Positions 1 through 11,990 of a DNA stretch of 64,000 nt are shown here, in pieces. Origin of the DNA: Codonopsis lanceolata (lineage: Eukaryota; Streptophyta; Magnoliopsida; Asterales; Campanulaceae); contig CM028378.1 of the NCBI GenBank assembly GCA_013146195.2, positions 86,548,295 to 86,612,294 of the forward strand, given 5' to 3'. A program made the position numbers and the translations under genes. The notes beneath the pieces are model-generated. The model ran no database searches. It was given only the letters and a program-made list of their open reading frames with translations, and was not told the origin of the DNA. The stretch's first letter is position 1. Each line of letters begins with the position of its first letter.

Positions 1-9
1 GAGGAGGGT

Positions 10-114
10 GGTATTATTAGCGCCCTCACTAAAAAAAATTGGGATTAATATTTGTAATATCAAAACTACCCTTGATATACAAGTGAGGATTAATAGCGAG
101 GGCATCAATATACC
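10..114. repeat. Small fold-back (inverted repeat) element, possible MITE
   Basis: Positions 10-30 and 95-114 are imperfect inverted repeats: the complement of the left arm, ending in GCTAATAATACC, aligns with AGCGAGGGCATCAATATACC on the right at roughly 16 of 20 positions. The 60-odd bases between are AT-rich and non-coding. This looks like a short fold-back element lying beside, or inside, the truncated left LTR of the copia element. No clear target duplication is visible and the window edge is close, so the class is unassigned. Confidence 0.35.
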
Positions 115-152
115 GAGATTAATTGAAATTTATCCTTATCCAACTAACAGCC

Positions 153-467
153 CTTAGTGATTAAGTAAACTTAATCACTAAGAGTTTCACACCACATGCC
201 AAATTTAAGGAAATGACGTGATGATGATCATTGACTTTGGTCAATGATCATTATCTCCAATGGAAAATATATATACACATATGTATCCATTATTATGTGT
301 ATATTACGTACAATTTTTAAAGGCACAGGAAGAGGGAGTACCACTTTAAAACTCCCGAGCTTTAACATAATTTTATTCTCACTTAACCATCGAAGTGGGA
401 CACTTTACATGTTAAAACTTTACTTTCCATTAATTCATATGGGTCACATTACGGGATAAATCTAACA
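153..467 (-). repeat. Copia 3' LTR, truncated
   Basis: Matches 6041-6361 almost base for base, including the inverted word CTTAGTGATTAAG / CTTAATCACTAAG and the pair GATGATCATTGA / TCAATGATCATT. Only about 315 bases are present against about 720 in the right LTR; similarity stops abruptly at about 153. The missing part was deleted or lies beyond the fold-back sequence at the window edge. Confidence 0.88.
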
Positions 468-481
468 TTCTCCCACTTGGC
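468..481 (-). other. Copia polypurine tract
   Basis: On the minus strand the bases directly upstream of the 3' LTR read CCAAGTGGGAGAA followed by TGTTAGATT, the usual position and composition of a copia polypurine tract, the primer for plus-strand synthesis. Confidence 0.8.
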
Positions 482-1000
482 CCATATGACGATTTAAGGA
501 TTTAACAACTTTAAGTATATACAACGTTAAATCCACTTTAATGTCAATTTGACTTTCTTTTAATTAAGTCAAACTAATCGGATCATGGCGGTTACACATC
601 ATTTAATTGATATGTTCCTTCCAAGTATCACAAATTAATTCAACTCATCTTTAACATTAATGAGGTAAAACCATAAGCCTCAACTTTACCTGCCTTCAAA
701 GAAGACTAAATCCTTTCTTACATTAGAACGCATAATGTAAATAAGCGTAAACATAAAACATATACATGAGCTCGAGTGTCATAACCTAAAGAGCAAAACA
801 ACTGTTATGTATATATATATACACATACATGCCCATTATGTTAACAAGGACTTTTCCATGATACCCATCCTATCGACATGACCATGAAATGTCTTAGGTG
901 GTAATCCTTTAGTTAACGGATCCGCTATCATTAAGTTGGTGCTAATATGCTCTATAGACACTCTTTGTTTCTCGCACTTCTTCTTTAACAACCAAGTACT

Positions 1001-1562
1001 TTAATTCCATATGTTTAGCACCTTTAGAGTACTTGTCGTTCTTAGAGAAGAAAACAACTGCGAGTTATCACAATAAATTCTCAGCGGCTTAGCTATGCTG
1101 TCGACAATTCCAAGCCCTGAGATAAAATTCCGCAACCACAATCCATGAACCGTGGCCTCAAAGCATGCCACAAATTCAGCTTCCATAGTGGACGTAGCAA
1201 TGATGCATCGCTTCCACTCCTCCATGAGACTCCTTCTGCTAAAAGGAACAAATAGCCAAATGTTGACTTTTGGTGTCAACACATCCCAAGCATAATCGAA
1301 TCTGAATAACCGACTACATTGAGGTGATCGACCTCCCGTAAGTGAGCATGTGATCTTTGGTGCCTTGTAAATACCGAAGAACTTTCTTTGCGGCCTTCCA
1401 AAGTGGTCTATTCCGGATTACTTTGATACCGACCAAAGATTCCAACAAAGAAAGCCGATATCGTCGAGTACAAGTCTGTGCATACATTAAACTCCCAACC
1501 ACTGAAGCATATGGAATAGAGTTCATTTCCTTCCGTTCCAAATCATTTCTGGGACATTGCAT
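1001..1562 (-). pseudogene. Copia reverse transcriptase C-terminus and RNase H (broken)
   Basis: Two adjacent minus-strand frames make the end of the copia pol region. The upstream one (1562-1314) has the NSIPYASVVGSLMYAQTCTR block and the AAKKVLRYLQGTKD block that follow the copia reverse transcriptase. The downstream one (1282-1001) has TSTMEAEFVACFEA, the copia RNase H signature around its catalytic glutamate, and a later IYCDNSQ block with an expected catalytic aspartate. RNase H would remove the RNA template during reverse transcription. A frameshift between 1314 and 1282 and loss of the C-terminus make it non-functional. Confidence 0.85.
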
Positions 1563-1684
1563 TAGACTGAACTTGTCCCCTTTCTTGTATTGGAACTATC
1601 CCAAATTTAACAATTCTCCATTTTGAATCTCTAAAACTTTATCAATATAGGCCTTTGAGACAATCCTAACAATCCATGTGACTG

Positions 1685-2425
1685 TCACTTTAATATTTCT
1701 ATTCCTATCACATAGGATGCCTCACCCAAATCTTTCATTTCAAAGTTTTTAGAGAGAAATTCCTTTACGTCATGTAACATTCCAATATCATTTGCAGCAA
1801 GCAATATGTCATCAACATACAAAACCAATAGTATGAACTTGCTCCCACTAACCTTCATGTAGATACACCGATCAACGGTGTTCTCCGTGAAGCCATAAGA
1901 TGTAATGGTATTATTGAACTTCAGATACCATTGACGGGAGGCCTGTTTCAGTCCATATATTGATTTCTTTAATTTACACACTAAACTTTCTTTTCCTGTG
2001 GTCACAAACCCTTCTGGTTGGTCCATATAAACTTCCTCTTCCAACTCACCATTTAGAAAAGCGGTTTTAACATCCAATTGGTAAAGCTCTAAATCATAAT
2101 GAGCAACCAAAGCCAAAACAATTCTTAAAGAGTCCTTCTTAGATACTGGGGAGAAGGTCTCTTTATAGTCAATGCCATCCTTTTGTGTATAACCCTTAGC
2201 TACAAGTCTGGCCTTATACCTTTCGATGTTACCTTTCGAGTCATGTTTGGTCTTAAAGACCCATTTACAACCGACTCTTTTAGAACCTTCAGGTAACTCT
2301 ACTAAGTCCCAAACCTCATTGTCATACATCGACTTAATTTCTTCTTTCATGGCATTGAACCACTTTTCAGAATTGTTACTATTCACCGCTTGACTAAATG
2401 AGACTGGATCTTTATTAATGCTCAA
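1685..2425 (-). pseudogene. Copia reverse transcriptase (RVT_2) domain
   Basis: A 246-residue open frame holds most of a copia-type reverse transcriptase. Visible blocks in order are WVFKTKHDSKGNIERYKARLVAKGYTQ-type fingers (about 55-81), LDVKTAFLNG (117-126) with the first catalytic aspartate, IYGLKQASRQWY (156-167), and YVDD (203-206) with the catalytic aspartate pair. It ends in MKDLGEASYVIGIEI. The enzyme would copy element RNA into DNA in virus-like particles. The domain is intact inside, but stops separate it from integrase and RNase H, so it survives only as a fragment of a polyprotein. It is the best-preserved coding piece of this element. Confidence 0.92.
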
Positions 2426-3007
2426 GTCACATTCATGCTCAAGATTTTACACCACATAGTCATCAGGAATAGCCGATCTTTTCTTGCCTTACAGATCGTC
2501 TTAAAGCTACTTCCTGTTGTGGTTCATTAATATCTTGCTCGACTGTGATTGGTTCATCTATAATATTCTCATTTTGTGGGTTTTGAACATTAACCTCGTT
2601 GTTCGTATGTTGTTTGACTGTGATACAACAATTGGAACAACAACTTCAACAGGAATATCGGTTATGACATTTCTACCCGAATTTCCTGAATGTCAATTTC
2701 ACGTGGTTTCCCACTCCCACTGATTGAGCCATTTTCTATGAACCGAGCATTTCCTGACTCAACAATTCTCGTACTATGGTTAGGACAATAGAACCTATAC
2801 CCCTTAGACTTTTCAGGATAGCCAATAAAATATCCACCGATCGGCCCTAGCATCAAGTTTCTTTTCATGTGGATTATATACTCTTACTTCCGCTGGGCAA
2901 CCCCAAACATGAAGATGCCTTAAACTGGTTTCCTACCTGTCCATAACTCATAAGGTGTTTTAGGGACAGCTTTACTAGGAACCCTATTGAGGAGATACGC
3001 AATGTCT
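2426..3007 (-). pseudogene. Copia integrase C-terminal and linker region, degenerate
   Basis: Between the integrase core and reverse transcriptase. The minus strand still shows a YFIGYPEKSKGYRFYCP block (about 2840-2785), the conserved copia motif after the integrase catalytic core, followed by a variable linker. Several stops and frame changes are present and no continuous frame remains. Confidence 0.7.
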
Positions 3008-3889
3008 TTAATGCATGCATCCACATTGATAGGGTAAGGAACAATCATTTAACATACTCCTAACCATATCCATTAATGTACGACGATTGCCTCTCAAAGA
3101 ACACCATTCTCGCCTGAGGAGTCCCTGCATTGTATATCGTGCACAAATGCCACGACTTTCAAGGAACTTTGCAAATGGACTGACATTGTCCCTTTTCAAG
3201 AATTTTCCGTAATATTCACCACCTCTATCCGATCTCACTATTTTCACTTTCTTATCTAACCGCTTTCCACTTCATTTATGAACACCTCGAGGATGTTCAC
3301 CGAATGAGACTTTTCATGCAAGAGATAAACATAACCATAACGTGAGTAGTCATCAATAAAGGTAATGAATATCGCTCACCGCCTCCAACTTGGAACGCCA
3401 AAAGGACCACAAATATCAAGTGTATCGCTCTAAGAGCCGAGTGCTTCTTGTGGCTGATTTCTTTACCGTGGTTTTAGTCCGCTTTCCTTTAATACGCCCA
3501 CACATAATGCTCCAATCACTAAAATCCAATTGAGGAAGAATTTCACTTTTCATCAACCTCAATAACCTTTCTTTGGAAATATGACCCAATCTTTGATGCC
3601 ACAAGTAAGTCGAACTTTCATTTGGTGTACTACGCTTAATGCCCACATTACTTTCAACATGAAACAAAGATTCAGCAAAATCGTTATTGAGATTTATACG
3701 ATAAAGTGAGTCATACAACTTTCCTGACCCATAAAAACAGTTATTTTTGTACAACAAAAAACGGCCCTTACAAATCTCAAAACGATAACCCATTATATCC
3801 AAATTTTCCCTATCGAAACAAGATTTCGGCACATTCAGTACATAGAGACATCTTTCCAGTTTAAATGACACCCAGTTGTCCAAAACCAA
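3008..3889 (-). pseudogene. Copia GAG-pre-integrase and integrase core (broken)
   Basis: The upstream frame (3889-3416) has YLWHQRLGHISKERLLRL, the GAG-pre-integrase domain with the HHCC zinc-binding histidines; an IMC then GRIKGK block stands where a Cys pair is normal. The minus strand around 3390-3300 reads FIDDYSRYGYVYLLHEKS, containing the first catalytic aspartate of the integrase DDE triad, and 3247-3200 reads VRSDRGGEYYG with the second. Integrase would insert the element DNA into chromosomes. A stop and frameshift near 3260 and another near 3415 break the frame, and the final glutamate region is scrambled. Confidence 0.85.
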
Positions 3890-4131
3890 CCTATAAGTCC
3901 CTATGCCTCTATTCTTGCCTTCATCCTGCTTCCCATAAACAAGTATCGCTCATTTCCGCTTATGGGCCGGATCGCATCAATCCCTCGCATAACATGAGAC
4001 ACATGAGTAGTTGCACTGAATCTAACCACCGTGTATTAATAGGAACTTCTATAAGATTCGATTCAAACACACGTAAACATAATATGTACCTTTCTTTTCG
4101 AACCATTCCTTTCGCTTAGGACAATCGGCCT

Positions 4132-4928
4132 TTACGTGTCCTTTTTGTTACGTAAGAAACACCTAACTTTCTTTTTCTTGATTTGGCCCTCAGAAACCTT
4201 TATTGGGGCCTTATCACTTTTCTTGCCTTTGTCCCGTTTACCTGGTTTAAACTTGCTGCTGCTAGCACTATCATAAACTGTGAGGTGGATGGAGTGATCT
4301 TTTATTTTCTTTAATCTCCCTTCCTCCTGCACTAACATGGCCTTTAACTCTTTAAAGTTCCATTTATCTTTCATGGTGTTGTAATTCACCCGAATCGCCA
4401 AATTCAAAGCAGAAGGGAATTCATTATGAACTGCATAAGAAAGCTATCACTCACATCCATTCCCATAGTTTTTAACTTTGCTGCTAGGTTGGACATTTCT
4501 GTTACATGATCATGAATTGACTTTGACCAATCAAATTTCTTTGTAGTCAATTCACCCATTAGATTGCTTACAATGGATTTATCAGCAAGATCCGACTGGG
4601 AATATTCTTTAACCTTCAAAGATGAACTCTCTAGCATTTTCGCCTTTGGCATCGATGGCTTAATATTTTCAGCCATAGTCATTTTCATAAGGTTCAAACT
4701 CAGCCTGTTAGACCGCTCCCAAATCCCATAGATGGATTTGTCATCTTCTGAGCTAGTCTCTGTAATGGCTGCGGGCTTTTCATCTGATACTATAGCCATG
4801 TCCGATCCATAACACCCTTGTAAATCGGATTTGTTCGCACTAGTATAGTTTAGCCCATTGAACTTAACAACTGAATTTCCTGATGCGAAAAGACTTAAGG
4901 AGGCTGCAAAACATTTATACATGCTCAA
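4132..4928 (-). pseudogene. Copia gag (UBN2-type capsid) with degenerate zinc knuckle
   Basis: Two overlapping frames (4928-4404 and 4407-4132) make a copia gag. The first has NVKFNGLNY-like and SIYGIWERSNRLSLNLMKMT blocks and the AKLKTMGMDVSDSFLMQFIM helix typical of the UBN2/gag family; the second continues with NYNTMKDKWNFKELKAMLVQEE. A basic, lysine-rich stretch then leads into a damaged zinc knuckle, where only the first cysteine is still in frame near 4155. Gag would package element RNA. A 1-base frameshift near 4405 joins the two frames and the knuckle is lost. Confidence 0.85.
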
Positions 4929-5626
4929 CCATTAACGCTTTGAGTTGACTTTAATAAATTCAGAAACTGTCATAAACTTTAAGCATGTATTTAAGTTCAC
5001 CTTTGGGTAAGCCTTAAACACATAAACAATTTAATCGATGCCATATGATAGAAACTTTAATGGATAATCATAACACACAATAATCAAATAGGTTGTCTAT
5101 CTTTGGATATACACCATATTTAATCAAGGTACAATGATTAGTCCCTTTAATGATATAGACTAGTTGCAATGGTCCATCTTTGGACGACCTTCTAGCAATT
5201 AGTCTATAAATCAATTGTTCAATCAACTTTTCTTGTCATTTTAGAGGCATCTCTGTACTCATGAACAATTAATATAAAATTAATTTAATGTATTAAACAT
5301 TCCATTCAGCCAGGCCACTTTGGTGACTAACAAGCTATTAATGTCTTAACAATAAATTATACTTTCACATTTCAAGCTTTTAACAGAACAATAAATTTTA
5401 ATTTATAATATCTAATTTGTTCTGCAAATTTTCGGTAAAGCTTGAAATTCAACATAACCGGTGTTAAACACCCAATTAATATTGCGCAAAAACTTTACTG
5501 CACAAAATATAATTTTGCTCCGAACAGTACAAGGGCAACATAATATTACATGTACAATTACAGTACAAACTTTACAGTCAAAATATAATACACTTAATCG
5601 GAGAAATTATGAGTTCGCAACCTTAA
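4929..5626 (-). other. Copia leader, no gene seen
   Basis: AT-rich stretch between the primer site and gag on the minus strand. It has no credible reading frame. It is consistent with the untranslated leader of the retrotransposon. Confidence 0.6.
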
Positions 5627-5638
5627 GCTCTGATACCA
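5627..5638 (-). other. Copia primer-binding site (initiator tRNA-Met)
   Basis: The minus strand reads TGGTATCAGAGC, complementary to the 3' end of plant initiator tRNA-Met, directly inside the 5' LTR. It primes minus-strand DNA synthesis. Confidence 0.92.
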
Positions 5639-5639
5639 C

Positions 5640-6361
5640 ATATTATACTTTTATATGCGCATGAGTTCCAAACATAATAAACATTTCATAGAAACTCATG
5701 ATACTTTCATGCACCCAAAACCTTAGAACACATAAATTCTCACGATTTAATGTACAAGAACATGTAATGGAAACTAACCTGGATCCATGATATCGACTTT
5801 ATTTTTCGGCAGTTATGGAAGCGGTATTTTCGACCTTGCCTTGTACTTTAATTTTCTCCTTGATGGCGAGGAGAACTTTCCTTTAATTTCCCTTTTATTT
5901 TCGGAAGCTATTTTCTTCGTAACTCGTAACTACGATTTTATTGCTCTCCGAACTTATTTGATTTTCCTTCCTCTGTCCATGGCTATGCGGCTGCTCCTTC
6001 TCTTTTATAAGGAAAAGATTTGCCTGGATTCTTCAAATCTCTTAGTGATTAAGTAAACTTAATCACTAAGAGTCTTCACAGCCGCCCACATGCCAAATTT
6101 AGGAGATGACGTGATGATGATCATTGACTTTGGTCAATGATCATTATCTCCAATGGGAAAAAATATATACACACATATGTCCATTATTGTGTATATATTA
6201 CGTACAATTTTTAAAGGCACAAGAAGAGGGAGTACCACTTTAAAACTCCCAAGCTTTAACATAATTTTATTCTCACTTAACCATCAAAGTGGGACACTTT
6301 ACATGTTAAAACTTTACTTTCCATTAATTCATATGGGTCACATTACGGGATAAATCTAACA
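5640..6361 (-). repeat. Copia 5' LTR
   Basis: About 720 bases from just outside the primer site to the CTAACA end at 6361. The terminal 320 bases match the left LTR with few differences. The minus-strand start is TGTTAGATT. The inner boundary is set by the primer site rather than by a clear TG/CA end, so it may be off by one or two bases. Confidence 0.85.
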
Positions 6362-7253
6362 TCCCAGTCAACTCACATTCAGCCACCGAGTCACCATCAT
6401 AGTTTTTCTCACTTGTTTCTTTGTTCATGTCTCCAATAATTTCCCAAAAATGCTTTTACAACATCCAAGCTTGGAAAGTATGTTGGCTCTAGAAAGATCT
6501 GAGCCAACGCATCATTTTGTGATCCTCCCTTGGGATCTACCTCCACGTCCAGGATGTACGACACTTTGTGCTTTAGATCCTTCGAGAGCTTTGTGATTTC
6601 AGTTAGTTACGTAGACCGGATATAGAGAACGACTATGATCCTGACTTCGACGTTGTTTTAATGTTGAGCTCGGTTTTCAGTCAGAGGAAATCGTTTGGGT
6701 CCATAAGTAAATGCAAATATTTGATTTTGGCTAACAATTTCCATGTTATTTCAAGAAAACAACAGTCGCCGACGACAAATTCAAAGTTTCGACAATCGAT
6801 TTTATCCCCTAATTTTTTTGAGAAGTTGATGTGATATGAAGATCCACGATTTTAGGAACTGGTGCAATGTATAGAGCATTCTGTTCTCGTAGTTATTAAG
6901 ATTCATTTGATCAGATGGTGATTTGTTGAGTGAGTGAAGCTCCAACGGCTTACAAATGGCATCGTAATTGAGACTCGGTTTGCTGGAAAGGTTCGGCTCG
7001 CCGAGTCCATCTTTCATTTCCTGATTTTCCTTGTGTTTTTGTTGAACTTCGTGATTAATATGTCTTTTCATAAACCCCCCCCCCCCCCCCCCCGATTTTC
7101 CTTCCATACCCCTAATTTTCCCTCTCTTTGTGAGCCCTCATAATGGAAATGACTTTTTTACCCCGCATGTGTTGTTGCTCGTGCAATACAAATGAAACGG
7201 TCGTCTGCTTAGGAGACAACATGGGAAAATTTGCAACGTCAAGACGTAGATTT
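6362..7253. other. Flanking DNA with a weak minus-strand frame and a C-tract
   Basis: No recognisable gene. A minus-strand frame at 6606-6409 (about 65 residues, containing KLSKDLKHKVSYILDVEVD and ending before TGA at 6409) has protein-like composition but no family I can name. An uninterrupted run of 19 C lies at 7075-7093. Confidence 0.4.
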
Positions 7254-7316
7254 GGGGGGGGGGGGGAGACTATTAACATAATACATATGTGAGATAACCA
7301 CACACATATATGTATG

Positions 7317-7357
<41 letters not shown>
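7254..7357. repeat. G-tract and TA microsatellite
   Basis: A run of 13 G (7254-7266) is followed, after about 50 bases, by a TATG/TA simple repeat ending in about 18 TA units (about 7319-7357). With the C-run at 7075-7093 this makes an inverted pair of homopolymers 160 bases apart. Simple repeats of this kind are unstable and error-prone in sequencing. Confidence 0.85.
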
Positions 7358-7360
<3 letters not shown>

Positions 7361-9112
7361 TAATTTTTGAGGAACTTTAATGTACTAATTTTGCTGTTTT
7401 TTTGGACGGTCATTAAGTGATATTGATTAAATAAAAAATAATTATTAGTGTTTTAATAAATATAAACTAAATATTTGTATGATACAAATATTTTTTAGGA
7501 AACAAATAATAAGCGAGAGCCAACATATATTTTTTGTTTAAAAAAATTAATTAAAAGAGATACGAAAATAACCAGCAAAAAGGACAAAATTATACATTCT
7601 AAATGAAAGAAAAACAAAGTACTAAGAAAGCTAAACACACAAGAACACAATTTAAAAGTCTAAAAACTATGAAAGATGAAAACCCAAAAAGGAACTCAAC
7701 AATTAAAAGTAAACAAAGAAATGAAGACAAAACACTTAAAAAAAATCATTAACAGCACATGTAACACGCGTGAATGTTGCAACAAGGCATATTGGGACAT
7801 AAGTGACAGAGGTCATATTAGAGCGCAGTATACATAAATATCTTTTTTGCTCACCTTATAGGAACAATGCATATTGGGACATAAGTGACAGAGGTCATTT
7901 TAGTAACTTCATCACAACATGAATATTTATTTTGGAATGAAATTGTTCAAAAGATAGACTCACATTTTGGGACGGACAAAGTTTATCCAATGAGTAAAAA
8001 CTTAAGATTAGTTATAAAAATGTTGTACATATGATGACGGTCATTAATTTTTAATGAAGCTTTATGATCCAATTGAGCATCAACTTAAGATTAGTCATAA
8101 AAATGCTATATACATTTTGACATTCATTGTTTTCAAATGAAAATTGTTCTATATTACTAGCCTAAAGAGTTATAGTGCTTAAGTCCATAATGCTTTTGGA
8201 AAAAACTAAAACAGAACATAAACATTTTTACAATTCTTATAGATTTTTTCTTACACCAATTATTTTGAGATATTGGAGGTAACCAAGGGCTTGTTTTTAA
8301 GAACTTCAAATGTATATTGTTAGATTGGGGTTGGACTATAATCGAGTCTAGTTTCACTATGTGGTCAATAATTACATTATTGGGGTAACATAGCCTTCTT
8401 GGACTCAGCAAACAATTCGTCATGAGTTGATTTATCGAATTCATATTCGCTTATATTTTCACTGTCTCTTTCAACATATCTAAATCACACTTTATAGATT
8501 GGACATTCTACAAGTATACGGGATCATCATTCACCCGAATATTAGTATTCGAAGATTCACCACCTCCTTCTTGTTATATTTTGCCTTTCTTTGTCATCTC
8601 ATTGTCCAATCTTGTATCTTCTAGACCAATTTGGTCATTTTGCCATCAAGTTCTTGGAAAACCGAATTCAACTCATAAATCTGAATCATGCGAGTTTGAT
8701 CAGCACATTCCACCAAGCAGTTCAAATTCGACCATTATTTTCCTCTTTCATTAGCTTGTTATAAAAGAAATTGATTACATCGTCGTGTTTCTCGGTTCCA
8801 CCTCTACTATACTCTAATAATTCCTTCATCATTTGATCAAAGCTTATCAAAGTAGCAACTCAACTCGGTAAGTTTGGCATAAAATTCAAAAGTACCCGAG
8901 GTGTTGGCTGCCATCGATGATCCCACATCACTAAACAAATACAACGTTCTAATTGAGAAAATTAAACTTCAATCTTACTCTATAATTAACTCCACATTAT
9001 GTTTGGTTTATCAACTTCAACTCGATCAAGGCTAGGCATTGTGATGCCCAGGCAACTAACAACTATTGAAGACATTCCAACATAACATCAGCTTGCTCAG
9101 ACTCTGGTAAAA
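7358..9112. repeat. AT-rich intergenic DNA with short direct repeats
   Basis: No credible gene. GCATATTGGGACATAAGTGA and the bases after it occur twice (7787-7816 and 7869-7898), differing only in flanks. A second pair built on ACTTAAGATTAG followed by ATAAAAATG occurs near 7991 and 8090. The minus strand around 8915-8840 reads MAANTSGTFEFYAKL before stops, too short and broken to assign. Confidence 0.45.
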
Positions 9113-9463
9113 TTATCGACTACAAATCATGTGATTAAATTTTCGTTGGAGAGCCTCTTCTAGATCAGCAATGCAAGCTTCGTACTCTGCAGTATTATTT
9201 GAACATTCAAACTCCAATATTATGGCTAAAGGAGCATGAGAATCTGCTGGATCAATTAGCAGGATTCCTATGCCGAAACCTCTTTTGTTGGCAACCCCAT
9301 CAAAGAACATTTGCCACTTGGTGTCATGATCTGTAATTTCTAGGACACCGTCGTTTGATGGGTGGGCACCATTGTTTTGTTGTTGTACGTAAATGCTTTG
9401 TTGGGGTGCCCTCGTTTGATGGGTGTGCACCATTGTTTGACAAATATGATGTAGAGTATACAT
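9113..9463 (-). pseudogene. Retroelement RNase H fragment
   Basis: A 116-residue minus-strand frame contains WQMFFDGVANKRGFGIGILL followed by a NNTAEYEACIADLEEAL block. This is the N-terminal half of the RNase H domain in plant Ty3/gypsy-like polyproteins, with the first catalytic aspartate (FFDG) and the glutamate (AEYEA). Its normal job is to degrade the RNA strand of the RNA-DNA hybrid. Nothing of reverse transcriptase or integrase is recognisable on either side, so it is an isolated relic. The 40 residues before FFDG contain an imperfect repeat of THQT.R.PQQ / HPSNDG character. Confidence 0.75.
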
Positions 9464-11640
9464 ATAACTAACATCAACAGAAATGGCAGAAAGAAATAAA
9501 TAAGGTGTTTTCCCTCGATAGGCCTTTGACAGTCGAAATAGATTACGGTTTCTAGTGATCCAGTCTTGACGTGAAAAGCTACGGACTATCTTTCTTTGTT
9601 TATGCTCTCCATTTGTGGGATTGGGGTCGAGGAGGTTCTAACTTCAGCTGCAGTAGTAGAAACACTCAAAATTGCTAGGATATTTGTAAGTCAAGCAGTT
9701 TGCTTGTCCAATCTGTTTCAGGTTGATAATTAGGAGTCAAGGAAGCTTTTAAATAGAAAGCATTCAGACTTACTAGGATCACCTCCAATTGAAGAAGCTT
9801 GTATGGTGTTGCTTATATGTTTTTGAAACTGCTCTTATAAAGAGTTTATAGAGGAGCCTGTGATTAAATGGTTGAAGTTTCTTTCAGCATTCATGGCATA
9901 ATAAGACTGATGCAAGGACTAGAGAATAGAGATATTCTTTGAAGTATTGTCACTTAAGCTGATTGTACAACAGGTTATACTTGAGTCGAGGGTCCAAGTC
10001 CTTGATTCTTTATGAAGTTGGAATGGCCTACTTAGATCTGCATATATAAAATGGGGGCTATTTTTAGTTTTCATATGCAAGGGAAGCACATAGATGCATT
10101 GATAGATCGCTATTTGATTATAACAATAGTCAAAAGAAAATAATAAAGCTACACCATCACATAATTCAAAGGCATCTTTGGATTGAGAGAAAATGGTGAA
10201 ACAGAGAGGACATAGCACAACCACTATTAGCTAGGTGTTAGAGCATTTAATCATCTGTCGTGGACTAGAAGTGTGCTTTCAGTTTCATTTTACCATTTCC
10301 CATGAAAAGTTTGCTTAAAATAATAAATGATAGTAGACAGCAACAAGGTTCTCAGGGTGAAAGCCCGAGTAAGGCTCTCTTTGTACTGGGAGACAGAGTA
10401 ATAACAAGCCAAGGGGAATTGGCGAAGCCACTAGGTGCAGGGGACGAGGGTAGGGCATTGTCTTTTTCTTCTTATAAAGATCTATGCATACAAGAAAATT
10501 TAGTTGTGACTCATGTGATGGCTCATCGCTTGGGGCTAATGAGTCTTCTTTTCTGCATGCCCCGGTGAACTTATCTTGCGCTTGACCTACTTTGGTAGCC
10601 TAGTCTTAATGAATACAGGTTTGAAAGGCCCGTACAACAGGGGTAAAGAGGAATAAGCCTTAAAAAATGCTCAAGTAATATAAACAGTAAATGAACAGAG
10701 GATTTGAAGTGGTTCTAAGTTGTAGTTCTGAAAAAAAAAATCCCAAGATTACATTTCTTTTTCTTTTTGATTCCCAACTCCCAAGGCATATGGCCTGAAA
10801 ACCGTAGGAACAAAGATAGAGGGGATGTTATCTTTTTTTATATATATAAGTAAGGGGATGTTATCTCAAAGAAAAAGAAAGAGGAGGTAATGGAACCTAA
10901 TGAAGCAGATTTCATAATAGAAAAAACCTATTGAACCATGAACTTGAGAAATGTGAAAGTTGGGACAAAACACATAGAACTTATTCAAAACTAAGAGAGG
11001 ATCAGAAATTGATTCGCAACTATGGATGATGAACTTCCAGCTCGTCCATTGGAGAAGAAACTGAGAGAAACGAACAAAATGAAGATGAAAAAAATTTGTT
11101 GAAGTTGTGTTCAGACAGCCTAGACACCTCGTACGAAAAATGTGTTTTCTCACTCCACGGAGATCTAAATGACGAACCGTTTTTTTCCCTTAAAGTAGAC
11201 TCATAAATATTTCCAACGAATATGGCCACACTTTCTAAAACCTCGTGATTTAATACAATTTAATTGTTAAAGTTTGTCGAAATTCTGGTTCTGCACATTA
11301 TGGACATCAACTACTTTTAACCCCATTCCTTGACCATTACATTGCCATTTCGTGTTAGAGGGTGTTGTTCCTTTCCTATTTGTGGGCTTAAGCTTTTCTT
11401 GGTGTTTTTGTTTAGGGGATGATGTAGGGAAAGCACTCCACAATGGAGATGTTGACGGATAAAGTGAATTCGAAGTTCAATATGTGATCCACTTGTGAAC
11501 AATCATTGTGCATCACTTGTATAGCACTTTGATGCTGGACTAAAGCGTAGTAAAGGATGTGACAGAGTCACAGATATGCTCATAGTGGTCGATAACCTTC
11601 ATAACCAAAATTATTCATTAATATTAGCAAGAGTAAGATT
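9464..11640. other. No recognisable gene
   Basis: Frames of 60-100 residues occur on both strands (for example plus 10302-10568 and minus 11229-11020), but none has a motif I recognise and none is supported by splice-like context. A small A-run at 10730-10740 and a TATA-rich patch near 10838 are the only low-complexity sites. Confidence 0.4.
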
Positions 11641-11641
11641 T

Positions 11642-11990
11642 GGGCTTAAACTCTTGGAAGAGTGGCCTTTATTGATTGGGAGGCATTAAATGGTGCTATC
11701 CTCACGAGGGATAACTTGCGAGGACGTGGTATTGTGCATGTGAATAGATGCTTCATGTGCAAGGGGGATGGTGAGAGTGTGAATCATCTGTTACTTCATT
11801 CGGCGGCGAGGGATCTGAGGAACTTGATTTCTGGCCATTGCAGTCTTTCTTGGGTGATGCCTGAATCTCTAAAGGATCTATTCATCAGCTGGTCTTCGTA
11901 TCGGAATGGGAAGGGAGATCATGTTTGGAACCTTATCCCCTTGGGAGTCTGCTAGATCAGATCAATGATTGTTGGAAATCCGTGCTTAGC
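11642..11990 (+). pseudogene. LINE-type zinc-binding (zf-RVT) domain relic
   Basis: The plus strand encodes VNRCFMCKGDGESVNHLLLH followed by an ARDLRNLI block and SWVMPESLKDLFISW. These are the C-x2-C ... H-x4-H/C signature and downstream helices of the zf-RVT domain, which follows reverse transcriptase in plant LINEs and related host proteins. No reverse transcriptase is present upstream. The expected final cysteine (LLLHC) is replaced by serine, and the frame stops at 11955. A relic of a LINE unrelated to the copy at 50-55 kb. Similar domains also occur alone in host genomes, but the stop argues against function. Confidence 0.7.

Larger units (their letters stand above)
153..6361 (-). mobile_element. 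Ty1/copia LTR retrotransposon, degenerate, minus strand
   Basis: A nearly complete copia element read on the minus strand. The right LTR (5' LTR) ends at 6361 and the left LTR (3' LTR) at 467, both with the same sequence TAAATCTAACA on the plus strand. Between them lie, in minus-strand order, a primer site matching initiator tRNA-Met (5638-5627), gag (4928-4132), GAG-pre-integrase and integrase (3889-3008), reverse transcriptase (2425-1685), RNase H (1562-1001) and a polypurine tract next to the 3' LTR. The domain order INT-RT-RNase H defines Ty1/copia. Every domain is separated from the next by stops or frameshifts, so the element cannot make its own polyprotein. The left LTR lacks its first roughly 400 bases. 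Confidence 0.93.

Noticed and set aside
8157..8444. Minus-strand 95-residue frame
   Set aside because: AT-rich DNA, no known motif, no splice or start context; likely chance.
10302..10568. Plus-strand 88-residue frame
   Set aside because: Reasonable composition but no recognisable domain and no related copy in the window; not enough to call a gene.
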